Positions 45,911 through 57,064 of a DNA stretch of 64,000 nt are shown in pieces. Below the pieces are notes generated by a model. That model was not told the origin of the DNA. It saw only the letters and a program-made list of their open reading frames with translations, and ran no database searches. A program made the translations under genes and the position numbers. Position 1 is the first letter of the stretch. Every line of letters starts with the position of its first letter. Source of the stretch: Margaritispora aquatica. Lineage: Eukaryota; Ascomycota; Leotiomycetes; Helotiales; Discinellaceae. The DNA lies in contig VJWN01000037.1 of the NCBI GenBank assembly GCA_007644065.1, positions 124,001-188,000 on the forward strand. The letters run 5' to 3'.

Positions 45911-47406
45911 ATCTCAAGTGTTCGTAAAAAGAATAATTTGAAGCTGCAGAACGACAAGAGAACCAAACACGCGAAAAGCACAAGTAGGAAAAGACCGTGA
46001 ACAACGAGTAGACAACCGCTGAGTGAGGACAAGAAAGACGTCGGCGGCAAGGACTTTGACTTCCATATATACAATTGCAAGTTCTCGTCAAATACAACCC
46101 TTTCCAGGAAGCATTGTTGCAAATAGTGGGGTATTCCTAGGATACTCCACATCTCAGCTCTCAAAAACATGTGGCTTACAGCCTCGACTCGTCGGCGCCG
46201 CCGCGTACCTGGAACTTGTCAGGTCAAGGGGGTGGTTTTGATGGAGCCGCTGCCGCTGCCAAGGGAAGCGTTTTATGCTGGCTGCAACCACATTGTCTTG
46301 CGGAGAATTCTTAACGCCTCTGGATGCTGCTATGTCTGGAACTTGTTTTTCGCAGCCACTGGCTGAGAAGCTTATATTCATCGCACAATTCAGAGTTGTA
46401 GGACAAAATAGAAGATGAGAAGTATTTCCAACCACGCGGAACAGAGTGGACTCGCCCTGCTCGGAAATGTCAATGCTTAAATGGTCTGATCTTCTTCATT
46501 TCGAATAGGTGAGAAAATCAGGGGTAACGTCCACTTTTTGGAAAGGAACTCCGATTGTTGATAGGCGTGAATGTGAGAAAGATGGATACCGATTTCCATT
46601 AGGGTATTGTTCCATTTTTATATTTTTATCCTCCCAATCAAATACTGCATCGAGATCAATTGGGTAAAGATCAACACAGGGATTGTTGTGCTTCACCGAA
46701 GTCGTCGCGAGTACGATTGTGAAAATGGTGAATTTGGCTAGAAGAGTGTTTTGACGATAAAAGAATGTTAATTTTGATCATAGTCCAAAGTTGTCCTCCG
46801 AAAAGCACTTCCGTTCAAGCGTGATTTTGGGAAGCCTTAGGCTCTCTCGCCTAGGTCCAGTTGGTCTTACTTCTGACTCAAGGAACAGAAGACGTTGAGC
46901 CGAGAGACGAGTCATGTATTGTGTGTAGTGACAGTGACCTGTGATTTTTCTGGAAAGATTATTATGGTTCTTGCAAGAGTGTGCTTTTTGAGAAGATATA
47001 GAATATCGAAAGTTTCTCTGGTGGTTGAACCTTGAATCCCCGAATACTTGAATATATTCTCGCTTATGGTTGGCATGATGTCATGATGCATCAAAGGTAT
47101 ACAGTACAGCAGGATGTGCCTCTGGTAAAGGTACGATCCAAGATCTACCCCATGGTATAAGCCTCACTTCTGGCTTCTCACCGTCGTTCTCATGGGTCTG
47201 TCAACGGTCAGAATATCGTCGCCAGGGTTGCAGTCCAGGTTTCTGGCAATTCTACCCATGAAATTTGCAGCTTAATTGTTGGCGGACGATAATTGTTGGT
47301 AGGAGGCAACAGCTGTCGAGTGACAACTGTTCCTTTATATATTGATCTGCATCTACCTACATTCTAATTATCCAAATCACCAATTCTATTCGCATCTAAA
47401 CACATC
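45911..47406. other. Divergent intergenic region
   Basis: About 1.5 kb between the Ser/Thr-rich gene (minus) and GH128 (plus). Only short unsupported frames. The right end carries a TATA-like box for GH128. Confidence 0.55.
47336..47341 (+). promoter_or_regulatory. TATA-like box of GH128 gene
   Basis: TATATA lies about 65 nt before the ATG at 47407, with a pyrimidine-rich leader (CATCTACCTACATTC) between. Confidence 0.5.
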
Positions 47407-48405
47407 ATGAAGCTCTCTACACAATCTTCCACAGCAGTTCACAAGACCTCAAATCTGTTTCTCCTCCCTACACTTCTCCTCTCATTTGTCACATCAGCAA
47501 CGGCCTCGAAGCGTGGAGTTTCTATAATTTCAGATTTGAACCTTCCCGACTGGTCACTCCTGAGTCAGTCTGGAATTTCGTGGTACTGGAACTGGTCACC
47601 ATATCCAGGCAATGCCTCACTGGTTGGCAATTTGACATTTGTGCCACAAATTCACGGCCTCACAAATATCGAGGTCAATATAGAACAAGCGAAGGCGCTA
47701 CCATCGAAATCCACGAACCTGATGACATTTAATGAACCTGACGGCGCCTCATCAACAGGTGGAACAAGTATCTCTGCTTCAGATGCCGCAAAAGCGTACA
47801 TCAAGAATATTCTCCCACTACGCAAAGCGAATGGAGGCCGATTCCTAATCTCGCATCCTGCAACGACGGGATCAACACAAGGCATCGAATGGCTCACGGC
47901 CTTCAACACCTCATGCTACAAACTTGCCCCTACGACCGGGTGCCCCCTGGATTTCATCACCGCGCACTGGTATGGTGATTTTATCGGGCTCTCAAATTGG
48001 ATCACCCAGCTCGATGATTTCTACAACAATGGCACGAGCACGAACTCTACCTCGCACTTGAAGATTTGGGTCTCCGAGCTTGCGCTACCGAAAGCGGATG
48101 CGCAAACCACCCTGCAAATGATGAATCAGAGTCTGAGTTATCTGGATAAGAAGGATGTTGTGGAGGGATACTCATGGTTCGGTATGTTCAGAGCAGACGA
48201 TAGCAATGAGTGGACGGGCGCGAATGTTGCCCTGTTCGATAAGCATGGTGGGTTGACGCAGTTGGGAGCTCAGTACTTGAATTCGGGAGGAAATACGACA
48301 TTTAAGGAAGGTCAGAAGGGAGTTGGTGGTGCTGGCAATCTGGGGGTAGGGAAAGCTATCAGCATTATGGTGTGTTTAGGATGGCTGTCGATGATGATAT
48401 TGTAA
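47407..48405 (+). CDS. GH128 endo-beta-1,3-glucanase-like, GPI-anchored
   Basis: Single exon, 332 aa. A hydrophobic signal (LFLLPTLLLSFVTSATA) precedes KRGVSIISDLN, the usual start of the GH128 catalytic domain (Asl1-like). The acid/base Glu is E110 in MTFNEPDGAS and the nucleophile is E224 in WVSELALP. ISWYWNWSPYPG, FITAHWYGDF and GYSWFGMFRAD are the strand motifs of this TIM-barrel family. The last 40 residues are Gly/Ser-rich, then hydrophobic (SIMVCLGWLSMMIL), as in GPI-anchored proteins. It would cleave beta-1,3-glucan at the cell wall, in remodelling or in attack on other glucan. Several N-glycosylation sites (NAS, NLT, NTS, NGT, NST, NQS, NTT) support secretion. Confidence 0.93.
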   Translation: MKLSTQSSTAVHKTSNLFLLPTLLLSFVTSATASKRGVSIISDLNLPDWSLLSQSGISWYWNWSPYPGNASLVGNLTFVPQIHGLTNIEVNIEQAKALPSKSTNLMTFNEPDGASSTGGTSISASDAAKAYIKNILPLRKANGGRFLISHPATTGSTQGIEWLTAFNTSCYKLAPTTGCPLDFITAHWYGDFIGLSNWITQLDDFYNNGTSTNSTSHLKIWVSELALPKADAQTTLQMMNQSLSYLDKKDVVEGYSWFGMFRADDSNEWTGANVALFDKHGGLTQLGAQYLNSGGNTTFKEGQKGVGGAGNLGVGKAISIMVCLGWLSMMIL

Positions 48406-49008
48406 ATAGAAGCGGTATCACGATAAGACAACCTATCTAGGACTTTTGAGTGCTGGAGAACTTCGCATATGACTATTGGTCATGTCTTGTATGTATTCTG
48501 AATTGTGATCCCTGGACCCTCTCTCTCTCTCTGTAGCATTATATATCTCTGACAATGCTGGTTTGAAGGAGGGCAGAGAACTTGGGTGTATGTTAAATGA
48601 CGCAGAAGATCAGTTGGAAAGTTCGGATAATGCCCCGAGAATTCGGGGTCAGTGACAAAACTCGAGGGAGGGGTCGAGTTTCTGGTTGCTGTATTGAGAC
48701 TAGCATAGCGATACATAAGACTAGAAGCTCAATGGAGTGGCATCACTCCTCACAACCTCCATACATCCTTAAGATACAAACTCCTTCGAGATCACATAAC
48801 ACAATATTGTACTCTAATTCTAGCTTCCTAGTGTAAGATATATGCCAGTATGATATGTATTAAGCCCTTGTGGCGTGGGTAATAAATTTCGGTAACATAT
48901 TTCTGATATCTATTCTATATCGTTAAATGATTAACTATTCTTCCTAGGTAACATTTCTTGGCCAGATCCCTCCATCGTACATTTTCGGAAAGAAAATCAT
49001 GCCTAATC
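48406..49008. other. Intergenic between convergent genes
   Basis: About 600 bp shared 3' flank of GH128 and the MFS transporter. A short CT repeat lies near 48519-48533. No gene was seen. Confidence 0.6.
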
Positions 49009-50567
49009 TCAGTATCTTCTAATTGGGCTCCAACCACCAGCAAACCCGCGGGCAACGACAAAAGCACCTAATGCGCCCGCATAACTCGATCCTGTAAAGA
49101 GCACTAAACCCCAATATTCCCCCTTGCATCTCTCAATAATTACACCCGCAATCGGTACGCCAGTCAAGCATCCAAAGCTCACAATCGTATAACATGTCGC
49201 ATAATATCTACCATAATCCTTCGTCTCACACAACTGTCCGATACATACCGGCATCAACGAAATATTGCTACCACTCGCAAAACCAAAGATTACGGCAAAT
49301 ACCACAATTGCTGCTGTGTGCCCTCCGAAAGGAAGCCAGATCGCGAAGACAGAGACAAGCGTGAGGAGGATGGAGAGGATGGCGGTATTGTATCGACCGA
49401 TGTGGTCTGATAGTAATCCTGGGAGCCAACGTCCAAATATTGATCCAGCTGAGAGAATTGGCAGTATCTGATAAGAGAAGGCTTGGCTGTATCCTTCATA
49501 GATGGCATACGAGGTGATATAAGTCAGAGGAACAAAAAGAGCCCATTCGATGAGAAAACACCCAAGCACCGAGCAGAAAAAAGCTGGCTGAGCCAGAATC
49601 TTGAAATCCGGATGTGGTGAGGTTGCAAGTTGTGAGGGAGGCAGATTAGCCCTTACGAGCAAGTTTGCAATCGCGCAAAGAAGGATGAAGATGAATCCCA
49701 GGATGCGAGTAGACCAAGCAAACCCAACTTGTGGGATGAGAGATTGCAGCATGAGTGGGAATATGACGCCACCAAATGCACCACCCGAGACTGCAATTCC
49801 AGTCATCGTACCGCGCTTCTCATTGAAATAGTGGCCTACCGCTGCAATGCAGGGTGTGAAGAGAAGTGCAGTCCCAACTCCACCCAGAATGCCAAAAACG
49901 AGGATAAAATGCCAGTATGCTAATTATTTATTAGCTCCTTAAATTACATCTCTGTGTTGCCATCTGTTGAGAAGTTGAATTGAAAGATGAAAGACTAACC
50001 AGTACAGACACCAACCAACATCATTGAAGCAACCATACAAATGCTTCCTGGTAGCAGCAACCATTTCGGGCCATATACATCAAACAATGGTCCAACGTAG
50101 ATCCCACATGCAAACGAGAGAAAGGTATATATAGAAAAAATCCAACCAATCTGCCCGGGCGAATATGTTGACAGTTGGTTCTCCGAGATGTAAGCTTGGA
50201 AGGATGCAAGCGAATTCGCAATTCCAAGACTAGCAAACATTCCACAAAAGGAACCAAAGACAACAAGCCAGGCTCGGGATCCTCCTTCAGGATATATATA
50301 CTCGCTTATTAGAGAAAGAGGATTTGGTGTTGTATCGATTGATGAGACACCCTGTACCTTCTCTAAGGAATCGAAGGCTGGTTTCTCATCGGCGACCTCG
50401 ACAGAACTGCCAGTTTCTTTCAAATGCTGCGAAGATTGATTAGAAAAATCCAAGACCTCGGCTCTAGAGTTTCCTTTTGTCGCAATGGAAATATTTTGGG
50501 AATGTGTATTGTTGATGAAAGGCTCATCTTTGGACGTTTCCAAATGATCCTGCTGCTGCCATATCAT
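49009..50567 (-). CDS. MFS transporter, monocarboxylate-permease type
   Basis: Two exons on the minus strand, 50567-50000 and 49919-49009, with a 79-nt intron; 492 aa. The polar 95-residue N-terminal tail is cytosolic. Then YPEGGSRAWLVVFGSF, the hallmark start of fungal monocarboxylate-transporter homologues (the Mch/MCT group), opens the first helix. ANSLASFQAYI, SPGQIGWIFSIYTF, HYFNEKRGTMTGIAVSGGAFGG (the motif around helices 4-5) and GRWLPGLLSDHIGRYN (helices 7-8) are typical. Twelve membrane helices can be counted approximately. Substrates in this group include carboxylates, riboflavin and some secondary metabolites, so the cargo is open. It is divergent from a short-chain dehydrogenase 704 bp away, which may share its promoter. 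Confidence 0.92.
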
Positions 50568-51271
50568 ACTGCTGAACTGGATCTTGGTTGATTTCTGAGA
50601 GTGAGACCAAAGACTTGTTTATTTACCAAAGCGCTCAAACAAACAAATAATTGTTAAAACAACTTAGATACATAGAGAGATGTAATTCAAACTCTTGATT
50701 GTAAAATAACTGAACCGCTGGAGCTCAAAGATGATAGTATAAGTGGGGGCGGGACCAGCACCCCGATACTGGGTCTGTCCAATCTGGTGCCGTTCTGCCG
50801 GGAATGCAAGACAGATATTGATTGCATGGCTGGTGATGCAGGTTCTACTGTGTTGTAGTTGTACACTTCCAAGCTTGGAATGAACAGAGTCATCTTAAGG
50901 AAAACAGATTTAACGAACAAGTGAGATGTCCCAAAATCTATAAGACGCCAAGCTCGCCAAAGTCCCAATCGCCAAGCCGAAAATGAGTTGGGAAAGCTTG
51001 AATTATTGGTTATGTAAGCAGCCGAGGCCTGATGAGTATTCAACCCCGATCCGGATATCTGAACGGCAGCTGAGGGAATCTCATAAAATTCGCTCAATAA
51101 AGTATGAAGAGGTACAAGTTCAATCAATTGCAAGTCTCTGGCGCTTTCTGATGAAATAAAGAGCACATGCTCTCCAATTTCAAGCTTTTCGATTGCTAAG
51201 AATTCACCTATCAGCTTAACTTTTCATAAGGCCAAGTCTAAAGAAGCAATCCCTCCAATCATCAGCTCATC
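50568..51271. other. Divergent promoter region between MFS transporter and SDR
   Basis: 704 bp. A minus-strand frame (50687-51166) lacks an ATG and any recognisable domain. No gene was called. Confidence 0.5.
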
Positions 51272-52060
51272 ATGTCTTTGAATCCAAAATCCAGATCTGT
51301 CATCGCTGTGGTCGGCGCTGGTCCAGGAATTGGCGAAGCCGTCGCTCGTCGCTTTGTTGCAGAGGGCTTCATCGTTGCCCTGCTCGCTCGGACGGAAGAG
51401 AAACTGCAAATAATGGCATCTGGTATAGAGGCTGACCATGGCGACAATACAGCACGATACTATATCACAGATCTTCGAGAGGAACAAGACGTTCTCAACA
51501 GTTTCGCTTCTATTCGGAAGGAATTGGGTCCTGTGAGTGTGCTTGTCTACAATGCCGGCGCAAGGAGGGTGAATGGAAGGTCGATCTTGGACACCACAAC
51601 AGAGGAATTCACCAATTTCACCAAAATCAACTTGTTTGGCGCATTCTGGTCGACCAAGTGTGTTTTACCTGACATGCTGGCCGTGAACAAGGGAACTATC
51701 ATATTTACTGGAGCTACTGGCTCTTTGCGCGGCATGCCAGGACTTAGCTCATTTTCACCTGGCAAGTTTGGGCTCAGATCACTAGCACAGATTATCACTC
51801 GCGAGTACCAGAGCAAGGGGATTCATGCCTCTCATTTGATTGTAGATGGTCCTGTTGATGGAAAGCTTATTGGAGGAGTTACGAGACGGAAATGGGAAAG
51901 GGAAGGAGAGAAGGAGAAGTTAGAGGAAGCTGATGCGTATATCTTGCAGCCTGCGGACATGGCGCAAATTTATTGGTTCTTGCATACTCAGCCAAGGAGT
52001 GCGTGGACGCAGGAGTTGGACGTGAGGGCACAGAAGGAGAGTATGTTCTCCAAGCTTTGA
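51272..52060 (+). CDS. Short-chain dehydrogenase/reductase (SDR)
   Basis: Single exon, 262 aa, classical SDR length. The cofactor loop is G15-A-G-P-G-I-G21 and the structural NAG motif is YNAGA (N94). The active-site segment reads SSFSPGKFGLRSLAQ, so the usual Tyr of Y-x3-K is Phe (F161) while Lys (K165) is kept. The following LAQIITREYQSKGIHASHLIVDGPVDG is characteristic of an SDR subgroup that I recall as commonly having Phe at this position. The protein may thus be a variant dehydrogenase or a non-catalytic binder of NAD(P). It is divergent from the monocarboxylate-type transporter, which suggests a common metabolic role. Substrate unknown. Confidence 0.9.
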   Translation: MSLNPKSRSVIAVVGAGPGIGEAVARRFVAEGFIVALLARTEEKLQIMASGIEADHGDNTARYYITDLREEQDVLNSFASIRKELGPVSVLVYNAGARRVNGRSILDTTTEEFTNFTKINLFGAFWSTKCVLPDMLAVNKGTIIFTGATGSLRGMPGLSSFSPGKFGLRSLAQIITREYQSKGIHASHLIVDGPVDGKLIGGVTRRKWEREGEKEKLEEADAYILQPADMAQIYWFLHTQPRSAWTQELDVRAQKESMFSKL

Positions 52061-53537
52061 GGTGATGGCATTGCTTCGTGCGGGATGAAAACAAAATTGT
52101 TGTGCCGACGCTATTGATCAATCATATCATTTCAGCTGTGACCTTAGGTTTTGAAATATTGTGGCTTTCCTGTTCTTCTAAAAGTTAAATATAAACATGC
52201 GGCGAGCCATTTTTCTCTCCAACATCTTTAACGCTTCAGTTCTCATTCGTACTAGTCCTGCTTTTGATGTGTGTAACTCTGTTAGAGATTCAATAATCTC
52301 GGTTATAACAATTTAAGTCACTAACACCATTCGGTACAGGTGTCATGTTTTTCTAAGATCAGTAATCACAAGAATTTACGCAGGTCTTGGACTTCGAGAC
52401 ATTGATGTTCGCTTCCCATCAGAAATCATTTTCGGTACTAGTTACGCAATTAGAGTTCCTGTAAGAGCTTTGGACTATAGCATATAATATATGCAACGAC
52501 TTCGAAACCTTAGTGCTCCAAGACGGCGCTCGAGGAAATAAGATACGTCTTGTAGTTTCTGTCTGAAGATTCGATACAGAGAAAGAAGGGATGCGAAGGG
52601 TGTGGGAAGAGTTGGTTTGCTAGGCTGAAAGTCGTGAATGGCTAATGACAATTTGTTTTATAGTGATACTATTGAGAGTAAGGAGGAGAAGGGTAAACTT
52701 GGATCGCAATCTCTCGTCTTCTTTGCACTTTCGAAACGAACGCTCGCTGAGAGGCAGCGCTTAAATGATGTTCTTCGAATTGATTGGAATTTTATCCTAC
52801 AATCAACCTGTTTCCTAGACTATGACCCAGTATTACCCACGTTCGTTCATATTAACGGGTCCCATATTAACTGCCCTTTTCAGAACCGATTCGTCAAGCT
52901 GCGTGCTAGACACGTCGTCCATGTCTAGGCATATGCTGCTGATGGCCTTAAGATGTTGGAAATGCTTAACCGAGTGTAGTTGGGACTGTTCTGTTAAAAA
53001 TTGACTGAGTTCACTATGATTCTACTATTTATGTTGTGCTGCCGTCCATGAAAGTATCTTTAGGGTATTGAGCGAGTTCCCGTCTTTCAGCTATTATTTG
53101 GAACGCTTTCCTAGTTGCTTATAGTTGAGTACTAATTACTGCTGTCAGGTTGGAATTCTCTTAGGGTTGAGTACGTTTACATTTAATCTTAAAAAAAAAG
53201 TAGGCTAATAACAGAAAAATAACTTCCATAAAGCTAACCAAGAAAACAATTAAATTTTGTGAAGTAGCTATTGGAAAGTCAAAGGCTTGTGACACTAATT
53301 TCAAAATTGCCAAAAGTACTGAAGGTGTCTATATGTACTAGATGTTTACTACTATAGGAGATTAAGTTAAGTCAATCAACACGTCACTTCAAGAATCTTG
53401 TGCTTTCTATCATTCAGCTTCCTCATTAGCTCAGACCTATTTCAATAAATATTCCTTTCCAAAACACCTTTCAAACAATGTTCCTATTACCAACATATGA
53501 AATAATTACAATTTCAAGAAATTCAGCCATCTCTTTA
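52061..53537. other. Intergenic region
   Basis: About 1.5 kb, AT-rich near 53160-53300, with only short unsupported frames. It contains a 24-nt motif (52363-52386) repeated with two changes at 55939-55962. Confidence 0.5.
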
Positions 53538-53990
53538 TTAGTCCGTCAACAACTTCTCAATCTCCTTAACATCCCTTGGACCATGAGTATTAACCTCTTG
53601 CAAAAGTCCCAAAGCACCAATCGCTTCTTCCACGAGATGAGTAAAATGATGTTTCCTATCCCCCATCAACTCCTTCCCCAATCCATATGCCCCGACAATC
53701 TCCTCCACTAGATGCCTATCGTGGTGATGAGGTCCCTCTCTAATTCCACCCGTCATATAACTCCCTGTTCCACCCTTCGCCTTCTCCCGTTCCTCACGTT
53801 GTAAAAGCTCCCAAGCACCAATAGCAACAGCAGCCCCAATTGCAGCTTTGGAGAGATGAGAGACCTTGTGGTCTTTAGACTCAAGGGTTTTGGCAAGTTG
53901 GTCGAGGGCTACTACTGCGCCGACTCCGGTGGCGAAGACTTCGACGTCTTCGATCTTTGAGAGATGGTTGTGGGTATGAGTGTGTGGCAT
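53538..53990 (-). CDS. Small helical protein with internal repeats (150 aa)
   Basis: Single exon from the ATG at 53990. Family not recognised. The N-terminus is His-rich (MPHTHTHNH). The chain contains three related amphipathic helices, each starting H-L-(V/S)-(E/K): HLSKAAIGAAVAIGAWELLQ, HLVEEIVGAYGLGKELMG and HLVEEAIGALGLLQEVN. Gly/Ala-rich spacing inside these helices recalls small fungal proteins with Gly-zipper-like segments that associate with membranes or each other. The tail is acidic (DVKEIEKLLTD). No signal peptide. Internal similarity and balanced composition favour a genuine gene. Confidence 0.7.
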   Translation of the reverse strand: MPHTHTHNHLSKIEDVEVFATGVGAVVALDQLAKTLESKDHKVSHLSKAAIGAAVAIGAWELLQREEREKAKGGTGSYMTGGIREGPHHHDRHLVEEIVGAYGLGKELMGDRKHHFTHLVEEAIGALGLLQEVNTHGPRDVKEIEKLLTD

Positions 53991-56218
53991 ACCAAATGTG
54001 GTTAATTATAGTGTGATGTGTTTGTGTTTGATTTTTGTGGGTTTGCTAAACAATAAGCTTTATGATCCGAGACTAGAAACAATCAAGTTTCGGGGAGAAA
54101 TTGCTTCATTCATATAGAATTCTTGTCGATCCTGATCCCCGCGATTTAGAAACACGAGAGACTGGCTATCAGGAGGCAAATGATACATTTCACAACTCCC
54201 AACCAGTCGATTCCGGTGGGAGGGATAATAATGGGAGGCTCATAAGACTCTGAGAAGCTGGGGATGCAATAATCAGAGCATCAAGCTTAAGATTACTAGA
54301 TTCAGAAAGCAACAAAAGCAATAAACATGGAGTATCCCCATGTCTCAAAGATTCTCGTATGTTTCTAAAGGCTTTAAGAAAATTCTCGGATGAGAATTAA
54401 TAGTGGCTAAAATGTCACGATCAAGTGTTCAAGAAACCACATTGCTGCAGTTTCGGCCTACAAGCCACGTGCTGTGGTAGGCTGACCTTCCAGTACGAAG
54501 TGTAGGCTGTAACAGTTGTTGGAAGCCTTCTAAGGCCAACCTGCCATTGTTCCGAAATCATATTAAGAAGTGTGAAACTTTGATATCTAGTATATATTGA
54601 TAGGTAGAAGTGGGATAATTCTCAAATGTCGCATAATCACAGATTGTATAACTTCTCACCATTTTCCTGTTCTGTAAACTCAACTGACCTACTCCAGCAG
54701 CATGCGCTGCGAGTGTTGAGTGGCAACTTCTAGTGGAGAGCTGTTCAGCTGCCCAGGGTGTCCGGATCCTTCCGTCCTCCACAACCTTCACTTTTCATGC
54801 TCTCACCGGATAATCTTACAAACTCCATACTTTCCTCAGCTTCTACTACCAAATACTTTGCCGACTCCAGGCTTTTCTTTTCACAATTCTCGATGTGAGG
54901 CACACACTCGCTTCAGCCTCAAAGTGGACTGAGCACCCTCAAGCCACTAACATCAATGACCCAGTCGAGTAGCTGCACGAGAGCAAGTTCGATCATTTTC
55001 GTACTCGGTTTACTTTAAAACATATGATAATGGCGACAAGACGTCGGGTCGATGATGTGGTTTAACAGAAGGCTGTAAAGTACTTATGCAAGTCATATTT
55101 GCTTTTGTCTGCCATGAAAGTGGCTTCATGCGGACGGCTGGAAAGAAAGACATTTTCTGCATGACTTCTTCACACCACTTTTTTTCTTCTTCCAAGAGGT
55201 CTTCAATTATGCTGGTGTCTCGTGAGACTTTCTATCCAGCAGATTTTCAACTCCTGGACCTGGTTGGGCGTCAATTGCTATAGGATGCACGCATTAAGGG
55301 CTGAAGAATGACATGAGTGATGTCCATCTTTGGATAGGCTGTTGATCTATAGGTCTATCGACATCCATTTTTGCTGTGCCGAGTCATATCATCGCTTGCA
55401 CTGTCCTCGCACGTTAACGTAAGCATGCCTATGCTGTTCACTCTTGGTTACCTCACGGAGCTACTTGCTGCCACTGGCCCTCACGTATTAGTTCCCCATC
55501 AGGGCCACTTTTGAGATCCATCAGTCCCGAAACATTGAGATGGGAACTGTACGGAAACTCTGGCTACCGTCAATCCGCAAGATCAGCAGCTCTTTCAATG
55601 GATGTCAGCAAGCAGCCAATGGTATCGCGTAAAATTCTAAAGTCCCTCTTGTTCAAACTCTGCAGATACTGAGGGTGCTGCCTATGTATCCGTCAGGATA
55701 TAGCCACAAGATGACAAAGAGATCATTGATATGGAAAAGTTTACCTATCAGCTTGAGTCTGCGACTTATACCCGAGCTTTCTCATTACAATTTCGGAACG
55801 AGCCGTGGTTCCAAGCCACCAAACCCGCTTGGGAAGACGTGAACAGTGATACACAGGACTGCTTCTTCTTGGTGGCCAATGTGGAGAAATGGGCACTACT
55901 ATTTGGTAGATATAGGTAGTATATTTTGTTAAAATTAATAATCACAAGAATTTGCGCAAGTCGAAAAGAATTAATATATCAAAAGGATATAAAAATGGTT
56001 TCGGGATTTAGTTTTCCAGCTATGGACTTTTTATTGAATGCTGACTCAGCAGCCTCCATCAACCTCGGTCAGTCCCAAGGCACATGCTCATATGAGGTTC
56101 CGTCTCACTTTACTTCATGCTCAACTCTTGCGCTCACCTCTCTAAACGACATCTCGAGTGCTTAAACTCAAGTCCTCACTAAATAAGACTTAGGCTGTTA
56201 ACTCACAATAGTTCAAGA
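53991..56218. other. Intergenic region
   Basis: About 2.2 kb. Several frames of 60-80 codons lack protein-like features. It holds the second copy of the 24-nt motif (55939-55962). The right end is the promoter of the kappa-GST-like gene. Confidence 0.5.
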
Positions 56219-57064
56219 ATGTCTCCGCTCCAAGGCAGCAAGCTCACCATTTACGTTGACTGCGGTTTGCACATGAATCTATCCACCATTTAATCCTCAA
56301 TTGCTAATCGAAGCAGTATCACCATATTCTTGGTTTGGCTTTACCAATATTCTACTCTATCGCCCCAACCTCCAGGCTCACGGTGTCTCGGTTAACATCG
56401 TACCCTTTTTCCTCGGCGCAGCGCGAAACGGAGTAGGCAATTTGTGGCAACCAACACCTAAATGGAGGGAGGCCTTCTCAACGCAAGATCTTGAAACTAC
56501 TGGCCGGCTCTTGGGACTGAAACCTGTCACACCTAGTGTATTTCCAATATCTTCACTATATGTGAGTTCACTTCCCAGCTCCAGCAGTGAATACTCAAGC
56601 GGAGTGAGATATGAGTGATGGACAAGAAAAATTGATAAAGCCAATTATATTGAACATTTGACTAAAGTTGTTAGGCGATTCGAGTTGCAACTTATATCAA
56701 GGACCATCATTCTTCCTCTCAATTTGAATCTGCATTTGAAGCACTCGCTTCTGGGTACTGGTCTAAAGGCATCGATATTTCGATAACTGACGGTATCGTG
56801 TCAGCACTAAAACCAATCTTCACACAAGCAGAGTTAGAGAAAATACTGAAAGAAGCTGTGAGTCCAGAGAACAAGAAAAGAGTTGTTGAGCAGACAATGG
56901 GCAGTGGGGCGTTTGGAGCACCATGGATAATTGCAGAGACGGTAGATGGGAGAAGGAAGAGCTGGTTTGGAAACGATAGATGGGATCAAGTCTTTGAGCA
57001 TCTAGGCATTCCTTATAAGCCTGTTGAGGTATTACCTGTGAACAAGGGGGAGAGCAAGCTATAA
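56219..57064 (+). CDS. Kappa-class GST / DsbA-like thioredoxin-fold isomerase
   Basis: Three exons: 56219-56264, 56314-56561 and 56675-57064; introns of 49 and 113 nt; 227 aa. The start (KLTIYVDCAVSPYSWFG) is the first strand and active-site turn of kappa-class GSTs, with S18 at the usual glutathione-activating Ser. PFFLGAARNGVGNLWQPTPK and the later GAFGAPWI, with the cis-Pro P181, complete the DsbA-like fold. SWFGNDRWDQVFEHLG is the conserved end. Members include kappa GSTs and 2-hydroxychromene-2-carboxylate isomerases, which act on aromatic breakdown products. In fungi the substrate is rarely known. The second intron interrupts the helical insertion. Confidence 0.88.

Noticed and set aside
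50687..51166. 159-codon minus-strand frame between MFS and SDR genes
   Set aside because: It has no ATG start, no recognisable family and no supporting splice signals, although the first part looks moderately coding-like.
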